Origin: Diphasiastrum complanatum
Taxonomy: Eukaryota; Streptophyta; Lycopodiopsida; Lycopodiales; Lycopodiaceae
Direction of reading: 5' to 3'
DNA length: 64,000 bases
Assembly: GCA_029204225.1 (NCBI GenBank)
Contig: CM055093.1
Span: forward strand, 20,434,595-20,498,594
Below, piece by piece: positions 10,060-20,050 of the stretch. A model generated the notes under the pieces. It was given only the letters and a program-made list of their open reading frames with translations, did no database searches and was not told the origin of the DNA. Made by a program: the position numbers and the translations under genes. The first letter of the stretch is position 1. Every line of letters starts with the position of its first letter.

Positions 10060-11789
10060 ATGGATAAGAGAAAGCAAACAAGGAGAGACTTCTTCTCTCC
10101 TGGCTCATCCTCATCTCCTGCGGTTGCCATCACACCCCCTGCTAGACCTAGAATGCTCAACCACAGCAGGTGGCTCTCTGAGATACGCAAGTATCAGAGG
10201 TCAACAGCTCTGTTGATCCCAAGAGCTCCATTCTACCGTGTTGTCCGGAACATAACAAGAAATGATCTCGGACAACACGTTAGATTCGCAGCGAGTGCTC
10301 TTCAGTGCCTTCAGGAGGTTGCTGAAGATTATATTAGCCTTTTTTTTGAGAATTCATTTTTGTTTGCCATCCATACCAAGAGGGTTACCATAATGCCCAA
10401 GAATTTTCAGCTTCTGATCAGAATGAGGGATAGGTACTGTAGGTTACATGTATCTCAGCCTACTGCTCCTAGACCAACTCCTGTAGATAGGACTCATCTT
10501 CTTACGAAGCGTCCTAGGAAGCAGACAGCCCCCAAGCGTGCTCCTAAGAAAGTGAAGCCTATTCCAGAATCCATTGTAGATAATGCTGCTGTTGATAATG
10601 CTATAAATATAGCTACCTCTGTTTTGGATACTCCTAATATTGCTGTAGATACTACACTTCCACCTCCTCCTCCTCCTCCCAATTTCTATACATATATAAA
10701 TTCGGATGATTATCTTAAATTTGAGAAAGACATATCGGATGCTATAGATGCAATTGGTACTCCTTTTTGTTTTAGACTAGAAGAACTTGATTTTAGTATT
10801 AATTTTAGAGTTCTAGATTGCCTGGATCTCAAAGACAGACGGGCTTCTATGAGTGATCCTATGATGGAGTCCGGGCTGACACTCTTGCAATTTAACATTG
10901 CAAGAGATTCATCAAACGAGTTGTTGGTGCTGAGTAACTTTCTGCTCCAGGCTTTCAAGGAGAATATTGACACATTGTCACAGTGTCTGACAAGTGGATT
11001 CACACCAGCAACAAAGTATCTGGTCATTCCTTATCATACCAAGTAAGATATATTAAGTGCTTCTTCTTGTTTTATGCATTAACATTGACATTTTCAATTT
11101 AAATAGTTCTCAGAATTGCCGCTAAAGTACTTTCAATCTTATTTTGCAGTGACCACTGGAGTTTAAACCTGATCTCTATTAAGAGATCTGTAAATAATAT
11201 TATTAAATGCTCTTGTGTCAAGATGAATTCAGCGAGAAATACGCATAAGGATGTAGATATATTCATTCCATATCTAAGTAAATATATTCCTATAGACGTT
11301 CCCCATTCTGTAGACTGGCAGATCGTCAGCTTGGAGGTAAACTCTTCTTTCTTAATAGCATTTTGAAATCAATTTTCCAATGAAATATTTTCAGTCTAAT
11401 TCATTCTGTTTCATAATTGATTTCTTGTGTGCTGAATTATTTTGCAGTCACCCCAGCAAAATAATTCATTTAGCTGTGGGTGGTACACATTTTACAATGC
11501 CAAGCTATTTTTTGAGTGGTTCATCCTTCAACAAGATGTTGATATTTCTAAGGTAATAAATTCTGTTTATTCTTATTTTGAAATCATGATTAGTTTTCTA
11601 TTCTGGTGATGTTATTGGCCATTATTAATACATGAATGTTCTATTTTGCAGTTTACACTTCTTGAGTACACATCAAGCCAGGTGTACAGATTTAGACAAG
11701 AAATTATCCTGAGTATACTGGCTCGGGCAAGGCTTCAACCTCCCGTTATTGATGATGGTGCAAAGGATGATGTAGTTGTACTAAATTAA
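10060..11789 (+). CDS. Histone H3-fold / Ulp1-type (C48) cysteine protease fusion
   Basis: Four exons (10060-11042, 11150-11336, 11448-11552, 11652-11789) have GT..AG borders and splice in frame to 470 residues. Residues about 30-126 match histone H3 throughout: EIRKYQRSTALLI, APFYRVVRNI, LQCLQEVAEDY, FAIHTKRVTIMPKNFQL. Loop 1 between the 'RNI' and 'RF' anchors is one residue longer than in canonical H3, as in CENH3. A basic linker (KRPRKQTAPKRAPKK, 150-164) and a run of seven prolines (201-207) follow. The C-terminal half reads as an Ulp1 protease: YLVIPYHTNDHWSLNLI with H330, and SPQQNNSFSCGWYTF with Q394 and C400 at the expected six-residue spacing. The usual catalytic Asp (about 17 residues after His) is not evident; the aligned stretch is IIKCSC. 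Ulp1-like proteases are known passengers of plant DNA transposons. Joined to an H3 fold the protein could act on chromatin or centromeric SUMO targets, but that is inference. Confidence 0.88.
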
Positions 11790-12114
11790 GATCAGAAAAA
11801 ATATAGATAGCATAAGAACAAAAATACATGTATAGACTTCATAGAAAAATATACATTGATATATCAAATGCTGCTCTAGTTTATGAATTTGGGAGCACAA
11901 AATACATGTATAGATGCCCAACTTGGGCTTTCATTTATTGAATGAAAGGGTGTATACACAGATTTTTACTAAAGTTTATTTGAAACTATTGTTCTCCCAC
12001 AATGGTGATTGTTGTAGGTAGATCTTTGCAGCACGTTATCAGCTCCTGTCTTTTTCGCATCCGTGACATGGCAAATATTAGTGAATGTGCAATTGTAAAT
12101 GATGACATTTTCTA
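11790..12114. other. Gap between convergent genes, small hairpin
   Basis: No coding sequence. The hairpin ctttcatttattgaatgaaag at about 11928-11948 lies in the 3' region of the H3-Ulp1 gene. Its role is unknown. Confidence 0.4.
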
Positions 12115-13355
12115 TTATTTTGTTCTATTTTGAAATGGCAATAAACGTAAAGTATTTACGAGTCTTCCATTGATGATAAATCTGAAATATGTTGGTAGAT
12201 TGGTTTGTAATAACATGAGCTCTGTTCTGATAAAATCAAGCTTCCAGTGCTCTTCCACCTCAACCATAGTCAAATATTCCTCATTGTAGATAATGCTTAT
12301 CTCCATTCGGTTTGTGTGACCATTTAGTTCAAAGTCTTGATCCAGTGGTAGCCATGTACCTTCAATTTTCTTGTATCTCTGGTAGCTAAATGTGAGACTG
12401 AGCATTTGCTTTTCGATATGATAACGAAAGATCATTGAAGACTTTTTAATCCTGCATTCTATGTCATTATTTGTTTTACTATTCTAGCCTTGATCCATGA
12501 GATCTGACAAAGTCTCATCTGATAAATCCTTGCAAACAAATAAAGTTGGTGTCCTACGAACACTAGCACTCGAGAAAAAATCAACAAACGTATGCAATGA
12601 GATAAACCAACTTAGGTGAACAATTTTGGAGCCTGTGCTAATCTTCATAGCATTTTTAATATCAATGAGTAGCTTGCATCTCAAGGATTCAGAAACAATG
12701 CTGTCAGGAGTAGGCCGGCCACTTTGAAAACTAGGCAATGGAATTGCTTCGAGCTTGTCAAAACCTCCATCTGTTTGCGGCATATATAAAGATTCATAAA
12801 AATAGATAACACAATCTGCAAGCTCCTTTGGACTTCTTCCTTTGTATTGTAGCTTTCCAACATCAGAGTGAATCACGTCTAATATTCCTACAAGTGATTG
12901 TGCGGGCTCCCATTCACTTATGCATGATGGATATAAATCTGAAAGAAAAAAACAATGTTGAAGCATTTAAATCATAATCTGAAGAGCATCAATAAAGGAA
13001 ATCACCTATGATTGTTGTAGAGTGCATATGTTTTGATATACTTACAATGACATTTTTGATGATCATGAGGATTGATATCATGTACTTTGATTTCTGAATG
13101 CATATATGCATGTTGCACTAAGATTTCTGATATCGATTGATCTCCCGGGGTAGTCTTAAACTCCAAAATTTTTGCTTTCCAATAAGATTTGTAAGTCATT
13201 TTTGCTCTTTTCTTTTGTCGAAAATTGCCCTTTGATGATGGATGCAGCAATACCCATGAGTTCTTCGTATATTTTGTTGGCTTCCAGTTATTAGCTTCAT
13301 CTTTCTCATTGTAAAGAATCACAAAATCGATTGTAGATCTGGGTCTTCTCGCCAT
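12115..13355 (-). CDS. Unknown cassette protein, 377 codons with one in-frame stop
   Basis: Exon 1 (13355-13046) starts ATG, MARRPRSTIDFVILYNEK. A 107-base intron (13045-12939; gtaagt donor, ttctttcag acceptor) joins in phase to exon 2, YPSCISEWEPAQSLVGIL onward. A TAG at 12484-12486 ends the frame after 254 codons. The same frame then stays open for 122 more codons to 12115, including EGTWLPLDQDFELNGHTNR and YNEEYLTMVEVEEHWKLD. The relatives at 15813-16070, 36965-37222 and 49090-49330 keep that second part, so it was once coding. TAG may be a point mutation, a true stop before a second cistron, or read through. No known domain recognised. The gene converges on the H3-Ulp1 gene, and its five occurrences in the window point to a mobile family. 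Confidence 0.6.
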
Positions 13356-13791
13356 TGCTATTTTCAAAGCTTGGGCGCCAAAAATCTCTCTGATATGTTA
13401 CTTGATTTTAATTTTTCGTATCACATTTAATCTAATGTGAATGCCAACATAGTCACAGTTACTGCGTATACCATATTTTATGTAACTGTACATACTATAT
13501 TTCTATAATTGTAACTAGTATAGTTAGAAATTTTCATTATATTAACCAGCATAGTAAAGTAAATTTAACTTGAGATATTGACGTCAGACAGATTAGCACA
13601 TGTCGGGCAGGAAAAAGAAACCAATGGGATATGTCCATGCTGCCCAGACACAAATTTCAAAGTTTTCTATATTTTATTTTTTAGTTAATTTGAACTAAGT
13701 TACGTAGATTTCAAATCTGTGCATTTTGATTGGGCCTGGTGACGGTCAAAACTAAAGAAAAAAAATAAAAGTATCTTTACAAAGGGTCTTT
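13356..13791. other. Intergenic, right edge of the cassette
   Basis: AT-rich, no gene. It may contain the right end of the cassette, but no clear terminal repeat pairs with 4.6-5.1 kb. Bases 13683-13810 repeat the element fragment seen at 412-545. Confidence 0.35.
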
Positions 13792-15381
13792 TTGATATTG
13801 CAAACTCCTCTAATGAGTTCATTGTCTTTGAAGGATGGAGATGAGAAAGACAATTTCTCATTCAAGGGAAAAAAGAATACCAATGGAAAGAAAAAGCATC
13901 CCAACGAGGCCAAAGAAGAGGATGATGCATCAAGCTCAAAGGACAAGTCAAAGCAAAAATGCTTCTTTTGTGGAAAGAAGGGGCATTATGCATTCGAATG
14001 CTACAAGAGGCTAAGAGCAGAAGAGGAGGAGGACAAACAAGGGAACCTTGCATATGAAGAGATGGAGATGAGGAGATCTCATCTTTGATGGCATTTACAT
14101 CCACTCCAACAAGCAAAGGCAACTGAAAGGACACTTGGTGGATTGATAGTGGGGTTAGCTCCCACATGGCTTTCCAAAAGGACACATTCTCAACCTTACA
14201 CTCATTCAATGATGCTAAAAAGTTTGTTTTTACTGCAAGTGATGGAGAGTGTCGAATAGATGGTGTTGGTAACATATCTTTATATCTAGAATCCTCAATA
14301 AGTATGGATCTAGAAAATGTCCTTTATGTACCATCAATCACCAAGAATATGCTTAGTGTTGGTCAACTCTTAGAAAGTGGTTTGAATGTCCACTTTAATC
14401 TTGGTGTTTGTTTCATCTTGAAGAATGATGTTTGCATTGCAAAGGGATTTAAACATGGAAGATTGTTTAAGTTGGAAGCTAGTGTTGCTTTTGAAAGAAT
14501 GAGCTTGGCAAAGGAGGAGATCACTCAAGAGCAGATGTTGGCAATGTGTGATCTTGCTTGCATTAAGGAGGAGCATCAAAAGAAGGAAGATCTTGAGGAT
14601 CAGTCTCAAAGCATGAGAGTTCCAAGGGAGTCCTCAATGACAATGGCCGAGTCATCAAATTGCATGCAAATTGTCCATTTAAGTGTGCATCTTGCAAGGA
14701 TGGTGAACATTGGAGAGTCTACTATATTTGAATACTTTTTGGATAGTATCAGTAAACATGGAGTGACTTGTTGCTTATCTTTAAGATCTATGATGTTTAG
14801 TACTTTGTATGACAAGACAATGAAAATTGATGTTTTCAAATCTCCATTTGTTGTTGATAAAGCAATTTCATTTGATAGCTATTTTTGTAATTAGTATGAA
14901 TAGTGTCATAAAAGATGAAACATCATTTGTATTGGAAATATTTGGGTCCACATGCTTTGAGCATGATCATTCCAACGTAAGGACCAAAGATTATCCTGTT
15001 TCAATGATAGAAATAATGGTAGTGTTTTGCTCTTCAAGTAGAGATTGTAGAATCGACTTGTTGTCCACCAAAGAATTTGTCAATGGTGGCAATGTGATCT
15101 TTCAAGAGTGGAAGATTTATAAACTTGAAGAATCATGTTTGGATCGACACCTTATTCAATTCATTGATGGTTTGAGGTCAAGTCAAGTGGAGGAGCAAGC
15201 TCAAGACCCGAGGACTCCAAGAAGAACCATGAGTATCAAGATGGAGCCATCAGGGCTCAATCATGTGGATCAAGCAAGACAAGTTGTCTTTGGCAACATT
15301 GTGTATGCACTTAATTTTTTAATTGATGTATCTTCAAGTGCACAAAATGCCTTGGAATCCATGGCTTGGCACGATGTTTAG
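13792..15381 (+). pseudogene. Internally deleted Ty1/copia: gag end, protease, pol hinge
   Basis: 13792-14085 holds the gag C-terminus with a CCHC zinc knuckle (KCFFCGKKGHYAFECYK). A stop precedes a frame from 14166 that matches the protease region downstream of a decayed 'WWIDSGVSSHM' (about 14130): KNMLSVGQLLESGLNVHF. There is no integrase core. From about 15090 the frame jumps to the region between integrase and RT: EEQAQDPRTPRRTMSIKMEPSGL, then NALESMAWHDV, where a functional element would continue into RT. RT, RNase H and LTRs are absent. This shares the deletion style of A1 and A2 but is a separate copy. Confidence 0.75.
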
Positions 15382-15812
15382 TTTTGAAGTGTGCTACATG
15401 TATATAGACACATTTATGGAACATCTTGTAAGGGATCCTTTAAGAGGTGCGGAAAGATCCTTCATGGCATAAGTGCATACTACAAATAGCATAAAAACAA
15501 CTTCAGATTACTTTAAGAATAGGTGTATCCATCTGCTACTTCATGTCAGAGCAGAACAATGATTGAATGATATTTAGTTCTCTTAGATCTAGAAACTCAT
15601 ACGGCAGTAAGAACCAAGTATAGAACAATACAATCACATTCATCTCATATGTACAGTACAAGGCAACCATTTGAGAATCAAATAGACTGGCACCATCAAC
15701 GACAATGAAAGGAACATGCTGCACAATGTTCTTGACAAAATCATTCATAAGGAAACATAGTTAAGAGTACATGTATCTTGGATTTGCCACAAAGTTCAAA
15801 TAAACTAGACCT
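15382..15812. other. Unidentified stretch
   Basis: A 70-codon minus frame (15748-15536; YKxx-free, hydrophobic VALYCTYEMNVIVLFYTWF) is the only open stretch. I do not recognise it. It lies beside a cassette-gene fragment and could be another piece of that cassette family. Confidence 0.3.
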
Positions 15813-16070
15813 CTACTTCCTACAAACAGAGCAAAAGTCTGCATAGTTAATGAATGAATAGAATTTGAAGTACTCAGGTAAAAGATCTTTGTATATTAGG
15901 ACAAGCTTTGTTCTACCATAATTTAGGCTCCGATGTTCTTCCACTTTAATCATAGTTAGAACCTCTTTATTGTATATAATGTGCACCTCTTTTCTATTTG
16001 TGTGACTGTCCAATTCAAGATCTTGATCTATTGGTGTCCAAGTCCCACTTATTTTTTTCATCTATGGTAA
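15813..16070 (-). pseudogene. Fragment of the 12.1-13.4 kb cassette gene
   Basis: Minus frame GTWTPIDQDLELDSHTNRKE, YNKEVLTMIKVEEHRSLNY matches the second part of the 377-codon gene (GTWLPLDQDFELNGHTNRME). It ends where the truncated LTR of A1 begins. The fragment breakpoint (catctatggta) is shared with the copies at 37.0 and 49.3 kb. Confidence 0.75.
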
Positions 16071-16771
16071 GGAAGAATTTCATAGAATTTCGTAGTCAAG
16101 CATTTAGGTGTAGGATGTTGATAGGGTCAAATTTGGCATAGATGACAAATTATCCATTTCCACTTGTAATGCCACTATTGAGACAAAATAGAGTAGGAGG
16201 CCAAACTTGTGCCAATTAGAGTGTAGACAAGTGTAATGCTTTTGTTTGATGAAGTTTAAGAGGTCCAATAGGATTTAGAGGTGGAACCATGAGTGGTCTA
16301 ATAGAATTTGAGGTTTGCTTGAAAATGGTCTAGTAGAATTTGGAGGTGCATGGATCAATGGTCCAATAGGATTAAGAGGTGGAAAAGTGTGGTCCAATAA
16401 TAGTTAAGCATAGTGGTAGCTCGTGGATCTACTAGTATCATTGTACTCCTCATTTGGATCTAATTGATTTTGGAGATTGAGTGGATTTTGAATGTTATTG
16501 GATTTCTAGCTTTCTCTCTCTACCGAGAGCTCATGATGATTTTATCTCTCTACCCGAGGAGAACAACTTGTTTTCACTTAGAATAATTTTTTAATACTTC
16601 CCACACGTGTGAGTGAGAGTTGGAAGTGATTGAATGCATGTAGTAGTGTGTTGTTGCCATAGAATCAAAGATAGATCTTGAATCTCAATCTAGTCTTGAT
16701 CTTGGTGCATCTACACACCTTAGGAGATCACAAGGACATGTTGTGGACAGTCCACACATGTGAAATCAACA
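16071..16771 (+). repeat. 5' LTR of A1 (5'-truncated)
   Basis: Matches 25860-26490 and 61700-62379. Ends gtgaaatcaaca followed directly by the tRNA-iMet primer site. It carries a CACACGTGTG box at about 16601 and paired 'tctctctctacc.gag' motifs. The first 135 bases of the family LTR are absent, so the target duplication cannot be checked. Confidence 0.88.
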
Positions 16772-16784
16772 TGGTATCAGAGCC
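16772..16784 (+). promoter_or_regulatory. Primer binding site, tRNA-iMet type
   Basis: TGGTATCAGAGCC follows the LTR end with no gap. It is complementary to the 3' end of plant initiator tRNA-Met, the usual copia primer. The same site sits at 34557, 41360 and 62380 (plus strand) and, on the minus strand, next to 23911, 51379 and 60320. Confidence 0.9.
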
Positions 16785-17530
16785 TACCTAAGGTTACCAT
16801 GCATTTTAATATATTTATGTGAAAACTATTCATCAATCTTGAGCTAGAAATTGTGAAGATCCATTTTCCTAGCTATCTTGTCCACTTTTGGAGCAAAAGA
16901 GATCAAAAGGACATTGATTGGGTCTGACCTGGTACTGTACAAAATCAGGTGCTCAGACACGTGTGAGGAAGATCCAATTTCAGTTTGGGAGTTCTCTCTC
17001 ATGCTTGATCCATTTATCTTGCTTGATAGCTTGTTTTGAAGCTATTTTTGTCTAGTTTCTGTTGCAATCAGTTTCATTCCATTTGGTTGAGCCAATCAAA
17101 AGTTATAAGCTTTTGAAGAGGGTTAGGTAGGGCACCTAGACCTGGGTGGACACATTTGGTTTGGTCAAGAGATTTCTTGTTTGATCCAAAATCACAGTTG
17201 AATGCTTACCAATCTCATCTATATGTGATCTAGGCACTGTTTTGAGATCTTAGCCATTTTGTTTCATGCAATATCATTGTATTTGAGTCAAATTTGGTTT
17301 CTTAGTGTATTTCACACGTGAAAAGAGTGTTTGATCCTAACTTTGCCCATACTCCATCATTTGATGTGAAGTAGATCTAGTTTTGGAGAGATTGAGATAG
17401 CTAGTGAGAATCATCTCACAGTTTGTTGCAAGATCTTGCATAGGAGAGATGGTAGCACACCATTATTGGATCCTATAGTGAGAGAGAAGCAACATTATTT
17501 GTTCATCACTTTTATTTATCTCCACTTTAC

Positions 17531-19018
17531 ATGACTTCAATGAGTTCATACTTGTTGCAACCAAGTGAGAGATTGTCTACTTCCAATTATTCAATATGGA
17601 AGTTGAGGATGGAGTCCATCTTGATACTCCAAGATGTGATGGACATTGTACTTGGGATTGAGGAGGAGCCTCAAGTCCTTCAAGAAGTACAAAAATACAA
17701 GAAGAGAGCTAGGATGGCTCTCCACTACATTAAGATGACTGTCTCTAATCAGATATTGAGGGAGATTGGTGATTGTTCTACATCCAAGGAAGCTTGGGAT
17801 TGTCTCAAGTCCATCTATGAGGCTAAGAACACATCTAGGCTCCTCACTCTTAGAAATAAAATCTTCCAAAGTAGTCAAAAGAGTGATGAGAGTGCATCTA
17901 ATCATGTTTTGAGAGTCAAGGATATTCATAGGGAGCTTGCATGTATTGGTGACTCAATCAATCAAAGTGAGCTAGTCCAAGTCATTCTCAATGGCTTGAG
18001 AGATGAATATGACAACCTTGTCCAATCCTATGCCATTAAGGAGGAGCTACCAAGTTTGGAGGCCCTTCAAAGTGTGCTTATTTCTGAAGAATCAAGACAA
18101 GAGTACAAACTCAAGCTATCACTCAATCATGATGATGGCAAAGTTCCCTTGTCTAATGACAAAGATAAAGACCAAGATGGAGAGGAGGAGGAGGATACCT
18201 CTCATGCTTCTACTTCAAATCTCAAGAAGAAGAAGATCAAGTTCTTTTATTGTGGCAAGCCTAGGCCATTATGCCACCAATTGGTTCAAGAAGAAGAATC
18301 AACTCAATCAAGCCAACATCACCAATGAGAAAGAAGACTATATTGCAAGTGATGGAGAAGGCTCTCTTATGGCATCAAGATTCTCCTCTTACACCTTCAA
18401 CAAGGATGATTCATGGTATATTGATAGTGGAGCATCTTCACATATGTGTGGCTCCAAGCACTCGTTTTCATCCATTATGCCTTATGATGCAGTCAAGAAG
18501 ACCATATACATTGCAAGTAAGCATGAATGCAGTATTGAAGGAGTAGGGATTATTCTCTTGAAGCTTGTATCTTCCAAAGATCTCTTTCTCAACAATGTTC
18601 TTTTTGTCCCAAAGCTTACAAATAACATCTTAAGTGTTGGCCAACTTCTTGATAGTGGCTTTGATGTCAATTTCAATATTGACAATTGTGTGATCAGGAA
18701 GGATGGTGAGATCCTTGCATATGGATCAAGATTTGAAGGCATCTACAAATTGGATCCAAGTGAGAGTGCAAACTCTCTTGATGTTTCTTATATGTCCAAT
18801 ATTTCAGAGGATGATCATACAAGATGCACATATCTTCTCTCTTCAAGTATTATGGTGTATGATTATTCCCTATTATTCAAAGCACATGTTGAGAAGAAAT
18901 TCTCACTTGAAGGAATAGCATCATATGAAGTTTTATTCAAGATGAAGCCTAAGGTTGATCACCTTAGTGAACTTGGTAGTGCTTGCTTTGCGCATATTCC
19001 CTTGGAAACAAGGAAATA
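17531..19018 (+). pseudogene. A1 gag-protease frames with integrase core deleted
   Basis: 17531-18328 encodes a copia gag (SERLSTSNYSIWKLRMESIL, RARMALHYIKMTVSNQILREI, SLEALQSVLISEESRQEYK). The zinc knuckle is destroyed by a frameshift near 18260 (KFFYCGKPR, then frame change). The other frame continues from about 18270 with WYIDSGASSHMCGSKHSFSS, the aspartic protease with its catalytic DSGAS, and NNILSVGQLLDSGFDV. After 18900 it jumps directly to SYEVLFKMKPKVDHLSELG and AHIPLETRK, the text that lies after the integrase core in a complete element (compare N2 TPYEILYGKKPNLYHL). The zinc HHCC and DDE core of integrase are missing. Residues are lost at 19018 next to N1. Confidence 0.85.
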
Positions 19019-19070
19019 GAGATGTCAAGTTGCATGAAGATTCAATCTTGGAAGTGGCCGAGATCAAGGC

Positions 19071-19933
19071 TGTGAAATTTCAGAGAAATAAAGACCAAGA
19101 ATGGATCTACATCAGATCCTCAAGAGGTTTTGGAAGCTAGATTACATGATCTACTAATCAACCAATGATTAGATCTAGAATTAGATCAATTCCCCATCAA
19201 AAATCTAGCAAGAACAACAAGCAAATGATTAAACTTGAGACCTACTGCCTTCACACGTGTGAAGAACAGTACCTGTACGGAATTACAGCAGAGAGTGAAG
19301 TACACAAGTTTTAGAAAGCAATAGAACCATAAAATCACAACACAAATATGAGAATACTCAAGATATGCCTCCAAAACCAAGATCTTGCCTCATTGATCTC
19401 AAAGTGGATCCATCATGGATTAAATACAAAAATAATCATACTCTCTCTCTAAGACACTTCCAGCACGTGTGAGACAGGTCATAGTGCTTATCCATATCCA
19501 CTTTGGCTAAGATTCCATTAATTTGCCACATCATCATTGGTGGCTAGTGTTGACCTTCTAGATTCCTACAAATTAGGAGATAGGTCCTACAATCTAGGAG
19601 ATTTGACTTTTGACATGTATGAAATCTATATACAATGGATCTGAACTTTCTATATGATATTTCACACGTGGGAGACCACTCCTACCCATGTGATATAGCA
19701 TTTTCTACCACTAGAATGGTGCCAAGTGTCATAATACTACTAAACTAGTTTTTGGCCAATTTAGCCACTAGTTTCCAATTTAAATGATATGTACAACATT
19801 TATGATCTATCTAAATGACTTAGGCATAGATTTCACACGTGGGAACAGGCTCCACACATGTCTAATGATGATAGGTACAAGTCATTATGGTATTTACAAG
19901 ATTTAACCAAGTTAGCTTTTGCCAATTTTAACA
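19071..19933 (-). repeat. 3' LTR of N1
   Basis: 863 bases with TG..CA ends. Carries several CACACGTGTG/CACGTG boxes (about 19254, 19464, 19664, 19836). The PPT gaggaggag lies next to its inner edge on the minus strand. Confidence 0.95.
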
Positions 19934-20050
19934 CTCCTCCTCAAAACTAACTTGATACATCTATGGTACATCTATTTACAACACTTAAGGCTGATCATTG
20001 CAGGTTCATAGGTGTGAAGATCAGCCAATGAGTTTGATGAAGATCCAAGA

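Noticed and set aside
9999-10190. Minus-strand 63-codon frame with a membrane-like stretch upstream of the H3-Ulp1 gene
   Set aside because: Overlaps the start of the spliced H3-Ulp1 gene in antisense and has no support of its own.
10494-11027. Minus-strand frames with a glycine run opposite the H3-Ulp1 gene
   Set aside because: The glycine run is the complement of the proline run in exon 1; the plus-strand gene splices cleanly and has recognisable domains.
4546-13790. Terminal inverted repeats bounding the whole cassette
   Set aside because: Only short GTAACTGT/ACAGTTAC-like similarities were found between the two edges, too weak to call ends.
14370-14839. Minus-strand frames opposite the copia gag/protease remnant
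   Set aside because: Shadows of the plus-strand copia coding sequence.
17591-17929. 112-codon minus frame over gag, also seen at 63189-63563
   Set aside because: Antisense to a conserved gag; its recurrence follows from gag conservation.
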